From positions 1,751,852 through 1,815,851 of the forward strand of contig NZ_RFFM01000001.1 of NCBI RefSeq assembly GCF_003696365.1: a DNA stretch of 64,000 nucleotides. The letters run 5' to 3'. Origin of the DNA: Stutzerimonas zhaodongensis. GTDB taxonomy: Bacteria > Pseudomonadota > Gammaproteobacteria > Pseudomonadales > Pseudomonadaceae. Below, one piece after another: positions 26,766 to 35,597 of this stretch. Within the stretch, counting starts at the first letter, position 1. The number at the start of each line of letters is the position of its first letter. Position numbers and translations under genes: made by a program. The notes below the pieces were generated by a model. The model was not told the DNA's origin, made no database searches, and saw only the letters and a program-made list of their open reading frames with translations.

Positions 26766-28112
26766 ATGAACGATGTGACCGAGCGGCAGACCGCTCCAGT
26801 CAAGGAAAAGCGGCTGCCCTTGCTGCAGATGCTGCTGGTGAGTTTCCAGCACGTGCTGCTGATGTACGGCGGAGCGGTCGCCGTCCCGCTGATCGTAGGC
26901 CAGGCCGCTGGGCTGTCACGCGAGGAGATTGCGTTTCTGATCAATGCTGACCTGCTGGTGGCTGGCATCGCCACCCTTGTCCAGTCAATGGGCATCGGGC
27001 CAATGGGCATCCGCATGCCGGTGATGATGGGCGCCAGTTTCGCTGCAGTCAGCAGCATGGTGGTAATGGCCGGCATGCCAGGCGTGGGCATGACCGGAAT
27101 CTTCGGTGCCACCATCGCTGCCGGCCTCTTCGGACTGCTGATCGCCCCCTTCGTGTGCAAGATCGTACGGCTGTTCCCGCCGTTGGTAACCGGTACGGTG
27201 ATCACCGCCATCGGGCTCTCGCTATTTCCCGTCGCGGTGAACTGGGCAGGCGGCGGCAGCGGGACCGGCCAGTTCGGCGCCCTGCCCTACCTTGGCGTAG
27301 CCGCAGCGGTGCTGGCCGTCATTCTGCTGATCAACCAGTTCATGCGTGGCTTCTGGGTCAACGTCTCGGTATTGGTCGGGATGGCCCTGGGTTACGTACT
27401 GGCCGGCAGTCTGGGCATGGTCGATCTATCGGGCATCAGCGCTGCGCCGGCGTTTCAGGTAGTCACACCGAATCACTTCGGCGCGCCGCAGTTCCTGCTC
27501 GCCCCGATCCTGTCGATGTGTCTGGTGGTTGTAATCATCTTCGTCGAGTCGGCGGGCATGTTTCTCGCGCTGGGCAAGATCACCGGGCAGGAGGTAGACC
27601 CCAAGCAACTGCGCCGCGGCTTGCTCTGTGACGCAGGGGCAACCTTTCTGGCCGGATTCATGAATACATTCACCCATTCGTCCTTCGCGCAGAACATTGG
27701 CCTGGTCCAGATGACCGGCGTGCGCAGCCGTTACGTTACTGCGATCGCCGGTCTTTTCCTGATCAGCCTGAGCCTGCTGCCGAAAGCTGCGTTCATGGTT
27801 GCCTCGATTCCCGCCGCTGTATTGGGCGGCGCCGGCATTGCCATGTTCGGCATGGTCGCCGCCACGGGCATCAAGATCTTGCAGGAGGCCGATATCGGTG
27901 ACCGTCGTAATCAGTTACTGGTTGCGGTGAGCATTGGTCTGGGAATGGTGCCAGTGGTGCGTCCGGAGTTCTTCGCGCATCTGCCGCACTGGATGGAGCC
28001 GATCACCCACAGCGGGATCGCAGTGGCGACCATCAGCGCGGTTAGCCTCAACCTTTTATTCAACGTACTTGGCGGGCCCGAGCGCCACGCCTTGACTGGC
28101 GCGAACCACTGA
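26766..28112 (+). CDS. NCS2 urate/xanthine permease (second permease)
   Basis: A 448-residue inner-membrane symporter of the uracil-xanthine permease family with about 14 membrane segments. Family blocks: SFQHVLLMYGGAVAVPLIVG, IGPMGIRMPVMMGASFAAV and the signature FAQNIGLVQMTGVRSRYVT. The Q-N-x-G signature is that of xanthine/urate carriers such as XanQ and UacT. The ATG at 26766 has GAGGTG eight bases upstream; the longer frame from 26673 is not conserved. It has its own terminator and no operator copy in its leader. Confidence 0.85.
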   Translation: MNDVTERQTAPVKEKRLPLLQMLLVSFQHVLLMYGGAVAVPLIVGQAAGLSREEIAFLINADLLVAGIATLVQSMGIGPMGIRMPVMMGASFAAVSSMVVMAGMPGVGMTGIFGATIAAGLFGLLIAPFVCKIVRLFPPLVTGTVITAIGLSLFPVAVNWAGGGSGTGQFGALPYLGVAAAVLAVILLINQFMRGFWVNVSVLVGMALGYVLAGSLGMVDLSGISAAPAFQVVTPNHFGAPQFLLAPILSMCLVVVIIFVESAGMFLALGKITGQEVDPKQLRRGLLCDAGATFLAGFMNTFTHSSFAQNIGLVQMTGVRSRYVTAIAGLFLISLSLLPKAAFMVASIPAAVLGGAGIAMFGMVAATGIKILQEADIGDRRNQLLVAVSIGLGMVPVVRPEFFAHLPHWMEPITHSGIAVATISAVSLNLLFNVLGGPERHALTGANH

Positions 28113-28130
28113 CGAACCTGGACGATCATC

Positions 28131-28159
28131 AAAGCCCGCCTCGCGCGGGCTTGCTTTTT
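28131..28159 (+). terminator. Terminator after permease 2
   Basis: AAGCCCGC and GCGGGCTT form a perfect 8-bp stem with a 5-base loop, followed by GCTTTTT. Confidence 0.85.
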
Positions 28160-28252
28160 CCTGCTGTAGCCTGACACTCGACAGCCCGTGGGTCGCCGTT
28201 AAAATGCCCCGCCTCCCTGGCTGCCCTGCTCCGACTGCTGAAGGACTGATCG

Positions 28253-29803
28253 ATGATCGAAGCAACCTGGATCGCTTTCGCGTTCATCCTTGGTCTTACC
28301 GCGCGTGCACTCGGATTGCCGCCGCTGATCGGCTACCTGGGAGCAGGTTTCGCGCTAGCAGGCTTCGGCAGCCACTTCGGGGTTGGCCCAACCGACAGTG
28401 TGGTCCTCGAACACTTGGCGCACCTGGGCGTCTTGCTGTTGCTATTCACCATCGGCCTCAAACTCAAGCTGAGCAATCTGGTACGTCGCGAAGTCATTGG
28501 CGGCAGCCTGTTGCACTTCGCCATCTCCAGCCTGGTGACACTGCCCGCGATTCTGGTTTTCCTCGACACCAGTTTTCGCGAAAGCCTGCTGCTGGCCATC
28601 GCCCTGTCTTTTTCAAGCACCGTACTGGCTGCCAAGGTGTTGGAAGGCAAGCGCGAGCTGCGCGCCTTCCATGGCCGAGTAGCAATCGGTGTACTGATTA
28701 TTCAAGACCTTATCGCACTGGTCGTGATGAGTATCGCGAGTGGCAAGGTGCCGTCGGCCTGGGCACTACTGGTGTTCGGACTGCCGCTGCTGCGCCCCTT
28801 GCTGTTCCGCCTGCTCGATCACAGCGGGCACGAGGAACTGATGGTGCTGCTGGGCCTGATGCTGGCGCTGGTCGCCGGCGGGATCGGTTTCGAATACGTC
28901 GGCCTGAGTTCAGAACTGGGGGCCCTGGCCTTCGGCGCCATGCTGGCCAAACACAAACGCGCCACCGAACTGTCGAACTCATTGTGGGCGATCAAGGAAG
29001 TCTTTCTGGTCGGCTTCTTCCTGCAGATCGGTATCGGCGGGTTGCCGGACATGGATGCCATGCTCTTTGCTGGTGCTGTAGCGCTGCTGCTGCCACTTAA
29101 GGGCGCGCTGTTCTTCTTTCTGTTCCTGCTCTTCCGTCTGCGCGCACGCAGCGCGTTTCTCAGCGCGTCGAGCTTGACCAACTACAGCGAGTTCGGCCTG
29201 ATCGTCGCCAGTGTGATACTGCCGCAATGGCTGACCCCGCTGGCGATCACGGTCGCATTCTCCTTCGTGCTATCGGCTCAGCTGAACCGGATCTCTCACC
29301 CGCTCTATGACCGATTCGCCAGACGGCTTATCCCCCTCGAACGCAATACTCGCCACCCCGATGAGCAACCTGTGTCGCTGGGCGACGCGCAGATTCTGAT
29401 CATGGGTATGGGGCGTACGGGGCGCGCCGCCTACGATCATCTCCAGCATCAGGGCTGGCGGCTGATCAGCCTCGACTCCGACCCGGTGACGGTGGAAAAA
29501 AGCAGCCAGAACGGTCGCCACGTACTGTTCGCCGACGCCGAGGACCAGATGTTCTGGGAAAGCCTCGAGATGAAGAATATCGAGGCGGTGATCCTGGCCA
29601 TGAATGATCCTGAAGCGAAGATAATTTCCACCGGCAAGCTGCGCGGCAAGGGTTTTGCAGGACTGATCGTCTCTCATGCCATGTATGAGGACATTGCCCA
29701 GCAGATCGAGGAAGCCGGCGCTGATCGTACCTATCTAACCATGAGCGAAGCTGGGGCGGGGCTTGCCGAGCACGTTGCCCGGGAATTGCGGTCCATCCGA
29801 TAG
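28253..29803 (+). CDS. Kef-type cation:proton antiporter with TrkA-N domain
   Basis: A 516-residue CPA2-family membrane protein. About 12 membrane segments (1-360) include GLPPLIGYLGAGFALAG, LLLLFTIGLKLKLSNL, SFSSTVLAAKVLE and VLIIQDLIALVVMS with the transport-site Gln-Asp. A cytosolic Rossmann domain follows, starting IMGMGRTGRAAYDHLQ (about 384 on), with ISLDSDP as the nucleotide-binding acidic strand. It probably expels K+ or Na+ in exchange for protons. There is no functional tie to purines; it sits between two terminator- or operator-bounded permease genes. Confidence 0.85.
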   Translation: MIEATWIAFAFILGLTARALGLPPLIGYLGAGFALAGFGSHFGVGPTDSVVLEHLAHLGVLLLLFTIGLKLKLSNLVRREVIGGSLLHFAISSLVTLPAILVFLDTSFRESLLLAIALSFSSTVLAAKVLEGKRELRAFHGRVAIGVLIIQDLIALVVMSIASGKVPSAWALLVFGLPLLRPLLFRLLDHSGHEELMVLLGLMLALVAGGIGFEYVGLSSELGALAFGAMLAKHKRATELSNSLWAIKEVFLVGFFLQIGIGGLPDMDAMLFAGAVALLLPLKGALFFFLFLLFRLRARSAFLSASSLTNYSEFGLIVASVILPQWLTPLAITVAFSFVLSAQLNRISHPLYDRFARRLIPLERNTRHPDEQPVSLGDAQILIMGMGRTGRAAYDHLQHQGWRLISLDSDPVTVEKSSQNGRHVLFADAEDQMFWESLEMKNIEAVILAMNDPEAKIISTGKLRGKGFAGLIVSHAMYEDIAQQIEEAGADRTYLTMSEAGAGLAEHVARELRSIR

Positions 29804-29850
29804 ATAGCCGTCACGTCAGGCTCCACAATGGAAGAGGGTCGTCCGTCATA

Positions 29851-29862
29851 ATTGTGCACAAT
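29851..29862. promoter_or_regulatory. GntR-type operator before permease 3
   Basis: Perfect palindrome ATTGTGCACAAT, identical to the one before gntR (18657), 148 bases before the third nucleobase permease. Confidence 0.6.
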
Positions 29863-29915
29863 CCGCAAATTTATTGTTTCATCAGCTGTTCACAGGTTGT
29901 TATAGTCGGGCCAAC

Positions 29916-29945
29916 CTGACCGATTGAACAGCTTTCGTCGGTCAG
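29916..29945. promoter_or_regulatory. Inverted repeat in permease 3 leader
   Basis: CTGACCGA and TCGGTCAG are perfect complements separated by 14 bases. It could be an operator whose half-sites echo the TGACC/GGTCA arms at 18819, or an RNA hairpin in the leader. Confidence 0.4.
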
Positions 29946-30009
29946 TGAACGAGGTCCGTGCAGCCTCGAAAGCCCATGACCGAACAATAACGAATGGCAG
30001 GCTTGACTC

Positions 30010-31509
30010 ATGACCGCAACCGAATCCAGGAGCGGTGACGCTCCCAATCAGGACCTGATCTATCAGCTCGAAGATCGCCCAGGCCCACTCCCCGCTACCT
30101 TCGCGGCGATACAGCACGTGCTCGCCAGCTTTGTTGGCGTTATCACTCCCACCTTGATCATCGGCAGCGTGCTCGGCCTGGGCGACTACGTGCCCTATCT
30201 CGTAAGCATGGCGCTCTTCGTCTCAGGCATCGGCACCTTCATCCAGGCCAAACGCATCGGGCCGATCGGCGCCGGCATGCTCTGCCTGCAGGGCACCAGT
30301 TTTGGCTTTCTCAGCGTGATCCTGGCGGCGGGCTTCATCGTCAAGGGACGCGGCGGCAGCCCGGAGGACATCCTCGCCACGCTGTTTGGTGTCAGCTTCT
30401 GCGCAGCGTTCGTCGAGATCGCGGTCAGCCGCTGCATCGACAAGCTACGCCGGATCATCACGCCGGTGGTTACCGGGACCATCATCTGCCTCATGGGCCT
30501 ATCGCTGATCAAGGTCTCGATGACCGACATTGCCGGGGGCTACGGAGCGGAGGATCCCGGCGCCCTACAGAATCTGGCGCTGGCCGGACTGGTGCTCGGC
30601 ACCATCATCGTGCTCAATCGCTTCGGCATTCCACTGCTGCGCTTGTCAGCCGTAATCGTCGCGTTGATGGTGGGTTACTTCGCCGCCTGGATGATGGGCA
30701 TGGTGGACTTTTCCAGCCTTGCGACTCTCCCGGCTATCAGCGTGCCGCAGCCGTTCAAGTTCGGCTTCGCTTTCGACTGGATGGCCTTTATTCCGATCGC
30801 GGTGATCTTCCTCATTACACCACTGGAAACAGCGGGAGACCTGACCGCCAATTCGATGATTTCTCGTCAGCCAGTCAAGGGCCCTCTGTATATCAAACGG
30901 ATCAAGGGCGGCATCCTCGGCGACGGTTGCAGCTCGCTGCTGGCCGCGACCTTCAACAGCCTGCCCATGACAACCTTCAGTCAGAACAATGGTGTGATCC
31001 AGCTGACCGGCGTCGCCAGCCGTCACGTGGGGCTGTATATCGCTGGCATCCTGATCCTGCTGGCTCTGTTCCCCGTAGTCGGCGGTGTCCTGCAGCTGAT
31101 GCCCAAGCCGGTACTCGGCGGTGCCACGCTGATCATGTTTGGCACAGTCGCCATCGCAGGGATCAAGATCCTGGCTGAAGCAGGCCTGAATCGTCGCAAC
31201 ATGCTCATCGTCGCCATCTCGTTGGGTCTGGGTCTAGGGGTGGCCGCGGTGCCGGACGTGCTCAGCCACCTGCCCGATGTTCTGAAGAACATCTTCGGGT
31301 CGCCCATCACCATCGGTGCCTTCAGCGCGATTCTGCTCAACTTCTTCCTTCCCCGCGAGCCGGAAGAAATGGATGACTATGACCCGGAAAACCTGATTGA
31401 GGACTCCGTCGGTACCAACACCCTTGCGGTGAATATCCCCGACTATTCCAAGGTTCATCCGAAAGCCACTACCAATGATCCGTCCTCCCAGCTGACGCCC
31501 ACCGGCTGA
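30010..31509 (+). CDS. NCS2 purine permease (third permease)
   Basis: A 499-residue inner-membrane symporter of the nucleobase:cation symporter-2 family. It has ATFAAIQHVLASFVGVITPTLIIG at the N-terminus, GPIGAGMLCLQGTSFGF, ETAGDLTANSMIS with the proton/substrate Glu, and the signature TFSQNNGVIQLTGVASRHVG. A polar C-terminal tail of about 50 residues follows the last membrane segment. The operator before it is identical to the gntR one, so it is probably part of the purine regulon. A GC-rich hairpin and a Tsx-like channel gene follow, suggesting co-transcription with the outer-membrane step. Confidence 0.86.
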   Translation: MTATESRSGDAPNQDLIYQLEDRPGPLPATFAAIQHVLASFVGVITPTLIIGSVLGLGDYVPYLVSMALFVSGIGTFIQAKRIGPIGAGMLCLQGTSFGFLSVILAAGFIVKGRGGSPEDILATLFGVSFCAAFVEIAVSRCIDKLRRIITPVVTGTIICLMGLSLIKVSMTDIAGGYGAEDPGALQNLALAGLVLGTIIVLNRFGIPLLRLSAVIVALMVGYFAAWMMGMVDFSSLATLPAISVPQPFKFGFAFDWMAFIPIAVIFLITPLETAGDLTANSMISRQPVKGPLYIKRIKGGILGDGCSSLLAATFNSLPMTTFSQNNGVIQLTGVASRHVGLYIAGILILLALFPVVGGVLQLMPKPVLGGATLIMFGTVAIAGIKILAEAGLNRRNMLIVAISLGLGLGVAAVPDVLSHLPDVLKNIFGSPITIGAFSAILLNFFLPREPEEMDDYDPENLIEDSVGTNTLAVNIPDYSKVHPKATTNDPSSQLTPTG

Positions 31510-31519
31510 AGCAGCCCAG

Positions 31520-31542
31520 GCGCCCGGCATATCGCCGGGCGC
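31520..31542 (+). repeat. GC-rich hairpin between permease 3 and tsx
   Basis: GCGCCCGGC and GCCGGGCGC form a perfect 9-bp stem with a 5-base loop, 11 bases after the permease stop. With no T run it more likely stabilises the upstream message than terminates transcription. Confidence 0.55.
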
Positions 31543-31584
31543 GTGCCCCGCATTCAAGACAACAAAAAACCAAAGGGTATCGAC

Positions 31585-32403
31585 ATGACCTTCAAGCACG
31601 CACCACTTTCGCTGGCGCTGGCCGGCTGCCTGCTGTCCGCACCGGCCTTTGCCGACGGGATGCTGCACTGGCAGAACAACAGCCTGACCTATCTCTATGG
31701 CAAGGATTACAAGATCAATCCGCCGATCCAGCAAACGTTGACGTTCGAGCACGCCAGCGGCTGGGCCTGGGGCGATATGTTCCTGTTCGTGGACAACATC
31801 TTCTACAACGGTGTGAGCGGCAGCGACGGGCACACCTATTACGGTGAGTTCAGCCCCCGCCTGTCACTGGGCAAACTCAGCGGCCAGAACATGAGTTTCG
31901 GCCCGATCAAGGACATTCTCCTCGCCGCTACTTATGAACGGGGCGAGAGCACCAATGGCGTTCCGAATCAGAATTATCTGCTTGGACCCGCTGTTGACCT
32001 GGACATACCCGGCTTCGACCGCCTGGCAATCAATGTCTACTACCGTAAGCCCGATGGCAGCACAGGCAAACCAGGCGGCCAGTGGCAAGTCACACCAACC
32101 TGGGCCATGACCTTTCCGATCGGCAAATCGGACATCCTCTTCGATGGATACATTGACTGGGTTGTGAACGACGCCGGCTCCGAGCGCCGCGGGGATTTCA
32201 TCTCGAAGAACCTGCATATCAACCCGCAGATCAAATATGACCTGGGCAAGGCGCTCGATGGAGAGCCGGGCAAGCTCTATGTAGGAATCGAATACGACTA
32301 TTGGTCGGACAAATATGGCATCGAAGACGGCGGCTTCGTCAGCGATTTGGTTGGAGGCACCAACCAGAACACCGCCAGCCTGCTGGTCAAAGCGCACTTC
32401 TGA
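31585..32403 (+). CDS. Tsx-like outer-membrane nucleoside channel
   Basis: A 272-residue outer-membrane beta-barrel of the nucleoside-specific channel family. The signal peptide is LSLALAGCLLSAPAFA, cleaved before DGMLHWQNNSL. Strands alternate aromatic and polar residues, and the chain ends in Phe (LLVKAHF), the usual barrel assembly signal. The ATG at 31585 has AAGGG upstream. Placed 75 bases after a purine permease and before a bidirectional terminator, it is likely the outer-membrane entry route for purine nucleobases or nucleosides. The Cys in the signal region has no lipobox. Confidence 0.82.
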   Translation: MTFKHAPLSLALAGCLLSAPAFADGMLHWQNNSLTYLYGKDYKINPPIQQTLTFEHASGWAWGDMFLFVDNIFYNGVSGSDGHTYYGEFSPRLSLGKLSGQNMSFGPIKDILLAATYERGESTNGVPNQNYLLGPAVDLDIPGFDRLAINVYYRKPDGSTGKPGGQWQVTPTWAMTFPIGKSDILFDGYIDWVVNDAGSERRGDFISKNLHINPQIKYDLGKALDGEPGKLYVGIEYDYWSDKYGIEDGGFVSDLVGGTNQNTASLLVKAHF

Positions 32404-32421
32404 GCGCAGGCCTGAGAGACG

Positions 32422-32450
32422 AAAAAAGCAGCCGGCCCGGCTGCTTTTTT
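32422..32450. terminator. Bidirectional terminator between tsx and mcp
   Basis: A run of A, GCAGCCGG, C, CCGGCTGC and a run of T: symmetric, serving the convergent tsx-like gene (+) and chemoreceptor (-). Confidence 0.85.
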
Positions 32451-32522
32451 ATTTGTCTCCGAACCTCGCCTTCTAGCCAGGCGCTGATCAGCCCCGGCTG
32501 GTTAGCCAAGCGTGTTAACCGA

Positions 32523-34454
32523 TCAAAGCTTGAAACTACCCATCTGCCGGCTCAGATCCTCCGCCAGACGGCTCAGTACGTGGCAATCTTCGCGGCATCC
32601 CTGTACATCGCTTGCCGTGGCCTGAGCCAGATCCGCGATGCCCTGTACGTTGTGAGTGATTTCCTCGGTTACGCTGCTCTGCTCTTCGGTGGCGGCAGCC
32701 ACTTGAGTGTTCATGTCGCTGATCGCCTCGACTTGCTCGGTGATGGCGCCGAGTGACAGCCCAGTGCGCTGACTTGCCTGTACACCCGTGCCGGTCGCGG
32801 CCTGGCCCGCTCGCATGGAGCTGACCGCGTTCTCGGCGCCGCTCTTGAGGCTCTGAATCATCTGTTGAATCTCATCGGTGGACGCTTGCGTCCGGCTGGC
32901 CAAGGTCCGTACTTCATCCGCCACGACTGCGAAGCCGCGCCCCATTTCTCCCGCGCGAGCGGCCTCGATGGCCGCGTTGAGGGCCAGTAGGTTGGTTTGC
33001 TCGGAAATGCTGCGGATGACCGCCAGCACCTTGTCGATGGAGGCAACCTGTTGCGCTAGGTCAGTGACCGACTCGGCAGCATGGCCGATCTCACCGGACA
33101 TCTTCTCGATATGGGAAATCGAATCGCTGACCACCTTGCGCGCTTCCATCGCCTCGCTGCGCGCTCCCTGCGACGCCTGGGCAGCGTTGCTGGCATTGCG
33201 GGCGATTTCTTGCACCGTCAGCCCCATTTCATGGACAGCGGTGGCAACCATGTCGGTCATTTCATGCTGGCGGCCTGCGCGGGTCGCCGTGTTATCGACT
33301 ACCTGGGCTACCTGGCCGACAGCGGTGCGCAATTGCTCACTGGTGTTCAACGCATCACCAATCAGTCCGCGCAGGCTGCCAATAAAGCGGTTGAAACCGC
33401 GAGCAAGATCGCCCAGCTCGTCGGCCCGACTTTCATCCAGCCGACGGGTCAGATCACCACCACCTCCTCCGATTTCCACAAGCGCATTGGTAACCTGACG
33501 GATCGGTTTGACCAGGCCGCGCGCCAGCAGCACTACGAGACCTAGGAAGAACAGCGCGATACAGGCGCCGATCAAGCTTATCGTCCATAACGTGCGACGC
33601 GCCTCGGCGAAGATTTCCGCTTCCGGCACCTCACTGACCAGCACCCAGCCAAGGCTCTCCAACGGCTGGGCCACTGCCAGGAACGCCTCGCCATTGCGCT
33701 CGAAGCGCACGGCGTCGCGCGGGCCGCTAAGCAGCTGACGGGCAGCATCTGCACCGGTCAACGCGCTGAGATCGGTTTGATCATTGTTCTCGGTTTTGGG
33801 ATGTACCTTGACCCTGCCTTCGCCGTTGATGAGATAGACCTCGCCACGCTCACCGAAACGGAAGTTGCTGATCAGCTCCGACATGCTCTTGAGGCTGAAA
33901 CCAAGGCCCGCGACACCGAGCGTCTTGCCGCCCGCCTCGATACGCTGATTGATGAAAAGGGTCGGCAGACGGGAGGCCTTGTCGATGTCGATTTCGAAGC
34001 GGCGTTTGGTTCCGCTGTCGACCAGGCTATAGAACCAGCTATCGCCCGCGGCGCTGCGAGCGAGCGTGCGCGATAGGCCTGCCTCGGAGTAATAGTTGCC
34101 GCTATCAAGCACGGCAATCGAGGTGGTCAGCGCATTTTGCTGTGCTTTGACGCCATTCAGGTAGCTGCCAATGGCCTCGGCGGATAACCCAGTTTCGCCC
34201 CCACGAAGCCAGTCATGCACAAGCGTGTTGCTGGCGATACCAGCCGTGGCGGTTATCGGCGCCGCCAGGGTGCGTTCGATGTCATTGCGGATCGCCGCGA
34301 TGTTCGCAGGCAGCGCCTGACCGACCAGGTAGCGCTCAGCCAGCCGATTGACCGCGGACGAATAGACGAGGATGACGATAAGGGTGCTGGTGAGCAGAGC
34401 AGCCCCCATGCTGATGATCAACTGCCATTGAATACTGCGCTGCATGAAAGGCAT
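32523..34454 (-). CDS. dCache methyl-accepting chemoreceptor, candidate purine sensor
   Basis: A 643-residue chemoreceptor: one N-terminal membrane segment (about 8-30), a periplasmic double-Cache domain of about 250 residues ([49 protein letters not shown]), a second membrane segment, a HAMP domain, and the signalling hairpin with the conserved tip [33 protein letters not shown]. Start at 34454 or 34445; a longer frame to 34490 would include operator-like DNA. Two TTGTATACAA-type sites lie upstream, so it appears co-regulated with purine catabolism. P. putida McpH is a known dCache purine receptor; a similar role here is inferred from context. Confidence 0.85.
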   Translation of the reverse strand: MPFMQRSIQWQLIISMGAALLTSTLIVILVYSSAVNRLAERYLVGQALPANIAAIRNDIERTLAAPITATAGIASNTLVHDWLRGGETGLSAEAIGSYLNGVKAQQNALTTSIAVLDSGNYYSEAGLSRTLARSAAGDSWFYSLVDSGTKRRFEIDIDKASRLPTLFINQRIEAGGKTLGVAGLGFSLKSMSELISNFRFGERGEVYLINGEGRVKVHPKTENNDQTDLSALTGADAARQLLSGPRDAVRFERNGEAFLAVAQPLESLGWVLVSEVPEAEIFAEARRTLWTISLIGACIALFFLGLVVLLARGLVKPIRQVTNALVEIGGGGGDLTRRLDESRADELGDLARGFNRFIGSLRGLIGDALNTSEQLRTAVGQVAQVVDNTATRAGRQHEMTDMVATAVHEMGLTVQEIARNASNAAQASQGARSEAMEARKVVSDSISHIEKMSGEIGHAAESVTDLAQQVASIDKVLAVIRSISEQTNLLALNAAIEAARAGEMGRGFAVVADEVRTLASRTQASTDEIQQMIQSLKSGAENAVSSMRAGQAATGTGVQASQRTGLSLGAITEQVEAISDMNTQVAAATEEQSSVTEEITHNVQGIADLAQATASDVQGCREDCHVLSRLAEDLSRQMGSFKL

Positions 34455-34473
34455 TCCGTCCACCTCGGCTGTC

Positions 34474-34486
34474 GTACCACTGGTAC
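34474..34486. promoter_or_regulatory. Palindrome just upstream of the chemoreceptor
   Basis: GTACCA-C-TGGTAC, a perfect 13-base palindrome 20 bases before the chemoreceptor start. It could be a site for the divergent TetR regulator; the spacing differs from the RutR consensus by one base. Confidence 0.35.
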
Positions 34487-34502
34487 ACATGTTATTTATT
34501 AT

Positions 34503-34512
34503 CTGTATACAA
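34503..34512. promoter_or_regulatory. GntR-type operator before the chemoreceptor
   Basis: CTGTATACAA, one mismatch from TTGTATACAA, about 50 bases upstream of the chemoreceptor start. Confidence 0.5.
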
Positions 34513-34649
34513 TTAATATAATCCTGACGCCAGAGATGTATCGGCCTGCGCGCTTGAGCCTTGATACCGTCTGGCGGATCCTGGTCTCAAAGGTCCTGAT
34601 CCTTGCTAGCGATGGGGAGCAGGATTCCCACAAAGGGTGAAAATAGGCT

Positions 34650-34659
34650 TTGTATACAA
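34650..34659. promoter_or_regulatory. GntR-type operator in the mcp-tetR region
   Basis: Perfect TTGTATACAA, 112 bases before the tetR start and 147 bases from the site at 34503. It could serve either divergent gene. Confidence 0.55.
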
Positions 34660-34771
34660 GGGCATCCACTAACCAGGCGCTCGCTGTGGTTTCCTTGAGA
34701 CGGGCTTAATGCAGGTGCTAGGATTTCGGCCCGGCCAAAAGGCCTCGCAGGCAGCGAATCGAACAGGCCCT

Positions 34772-35395
34772 ATGTCCAGTATCCGCGAGCGAAACAAAGA
34801 ACTGATCCTCCGAGCAGCCAGTGAGGAGTTTGCCGAGAAGGGCTTTGCCGCCAGCAAGACGAGCGATATCGCAGAGCGCGCCGGGTTGCCCAAGCCCAAT
34901 GTCTATTACTACTTCAAGAGCAAGGAAAATCTGTATCGCGAGGTGCTCGACAGCATCGTGGAGCCGCTGCTTCAGGCCTCCGAACCTTTCAATCAACCCG
35001 GCCATCCCGCCGAGGTCCTACGCGCGTACATACGTACCAAGATTCGAATTTCACGCGAGCACGCCTGTGCTTCGAAGGTGTTCGCCAGTGAAATCATGCA
35101 TGGCGCGCCACACCTGCCCCCTGAGCGGGCCGAGCAGCTCAATGCGCAGGCCAGCCATAACGTCGACTGCATTCGGCGATGGATCGATCAGGGCCTGATG
35201 GCAGACGTCGACCCCAACCACCTGCTGTTCAGCATTTGGGCCGCGACTCAAACCTACGCTGATTTCGACTGGCAGATCTCGACCGTGACCGGCAAGCCGA
35301 AACTTGACGATGCCGACTACGAGGCCGCCGCCGATACGATCATCCGCATGGTTATAAAAGGCTGCGAAGTGAAGGAGTCACCCCCCGTCGCCTGA
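34772..35395 (+). CDS. RutR-like TetR-family regulator
   Basis: A 207-residue repressor-type regulator. The helix-turn-helix is at about 10-55 (ILRAASEEFAEKGFAASKTSDIAERAGLPKPNVYYYFKSKENLY); the C-terminal ligand domain contains ASKVFASEIMHGAPHL and FSIWAATQTYADFDWQI, close in pattern to E. coli RutR, which senses uracil/thymine and also touches purine genes. The ATG at 34772 starts with MSSIRERNKEL; the frame is open to 34709 without conservation. Three TTGAC-N6-GTCAA sites in the window (8419, 8442, 18819) match the known RutR operator, which makes it their best candidate binder. Confidence 0.8.
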   Translation: MSSIRERNKELILRAASEEFAEKGFAASKTSDIAERAGLPKPNVYYYFKSKENLYREVLDSIVEPLLQASEPFNQPGHPAEVLRAYIRTKIRISREHACASKVFASEIMHGAPHLPPERAEQLNAQASHNVDCIRRWIDQGLMADVDPNHLLFSIWAATQTYADFDWQISTVTGKPKLDDADYEAAADTIIRMVIKGCEVKESPPVA

Positions 35396-35597
35396 CCGGT
35401 GTTCAAGCCGAATGCATGTGCGCCTGGCGTAGCGGTTCAATGCATACTGTCTGGTGCTCTGAAGGACGACCGAGCGCTCAGCAAGACGCAGGTGGTTCTG
35501 ATAACGTTTTGCTTTATAAGCACGCGTCCATCTTTGACGCGTCTTCTATGACGACCAATACTTGCGCTGGGCACCGGCTCGGAAAAAGGAAATTCTT

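Noticed and set aside
28204-29100. 298-residue frame on the plus strand overlapping the Kef-type antiporter
   Set aside because: Arg/Pro-rich shadow in another frame of a clear membrane protein.
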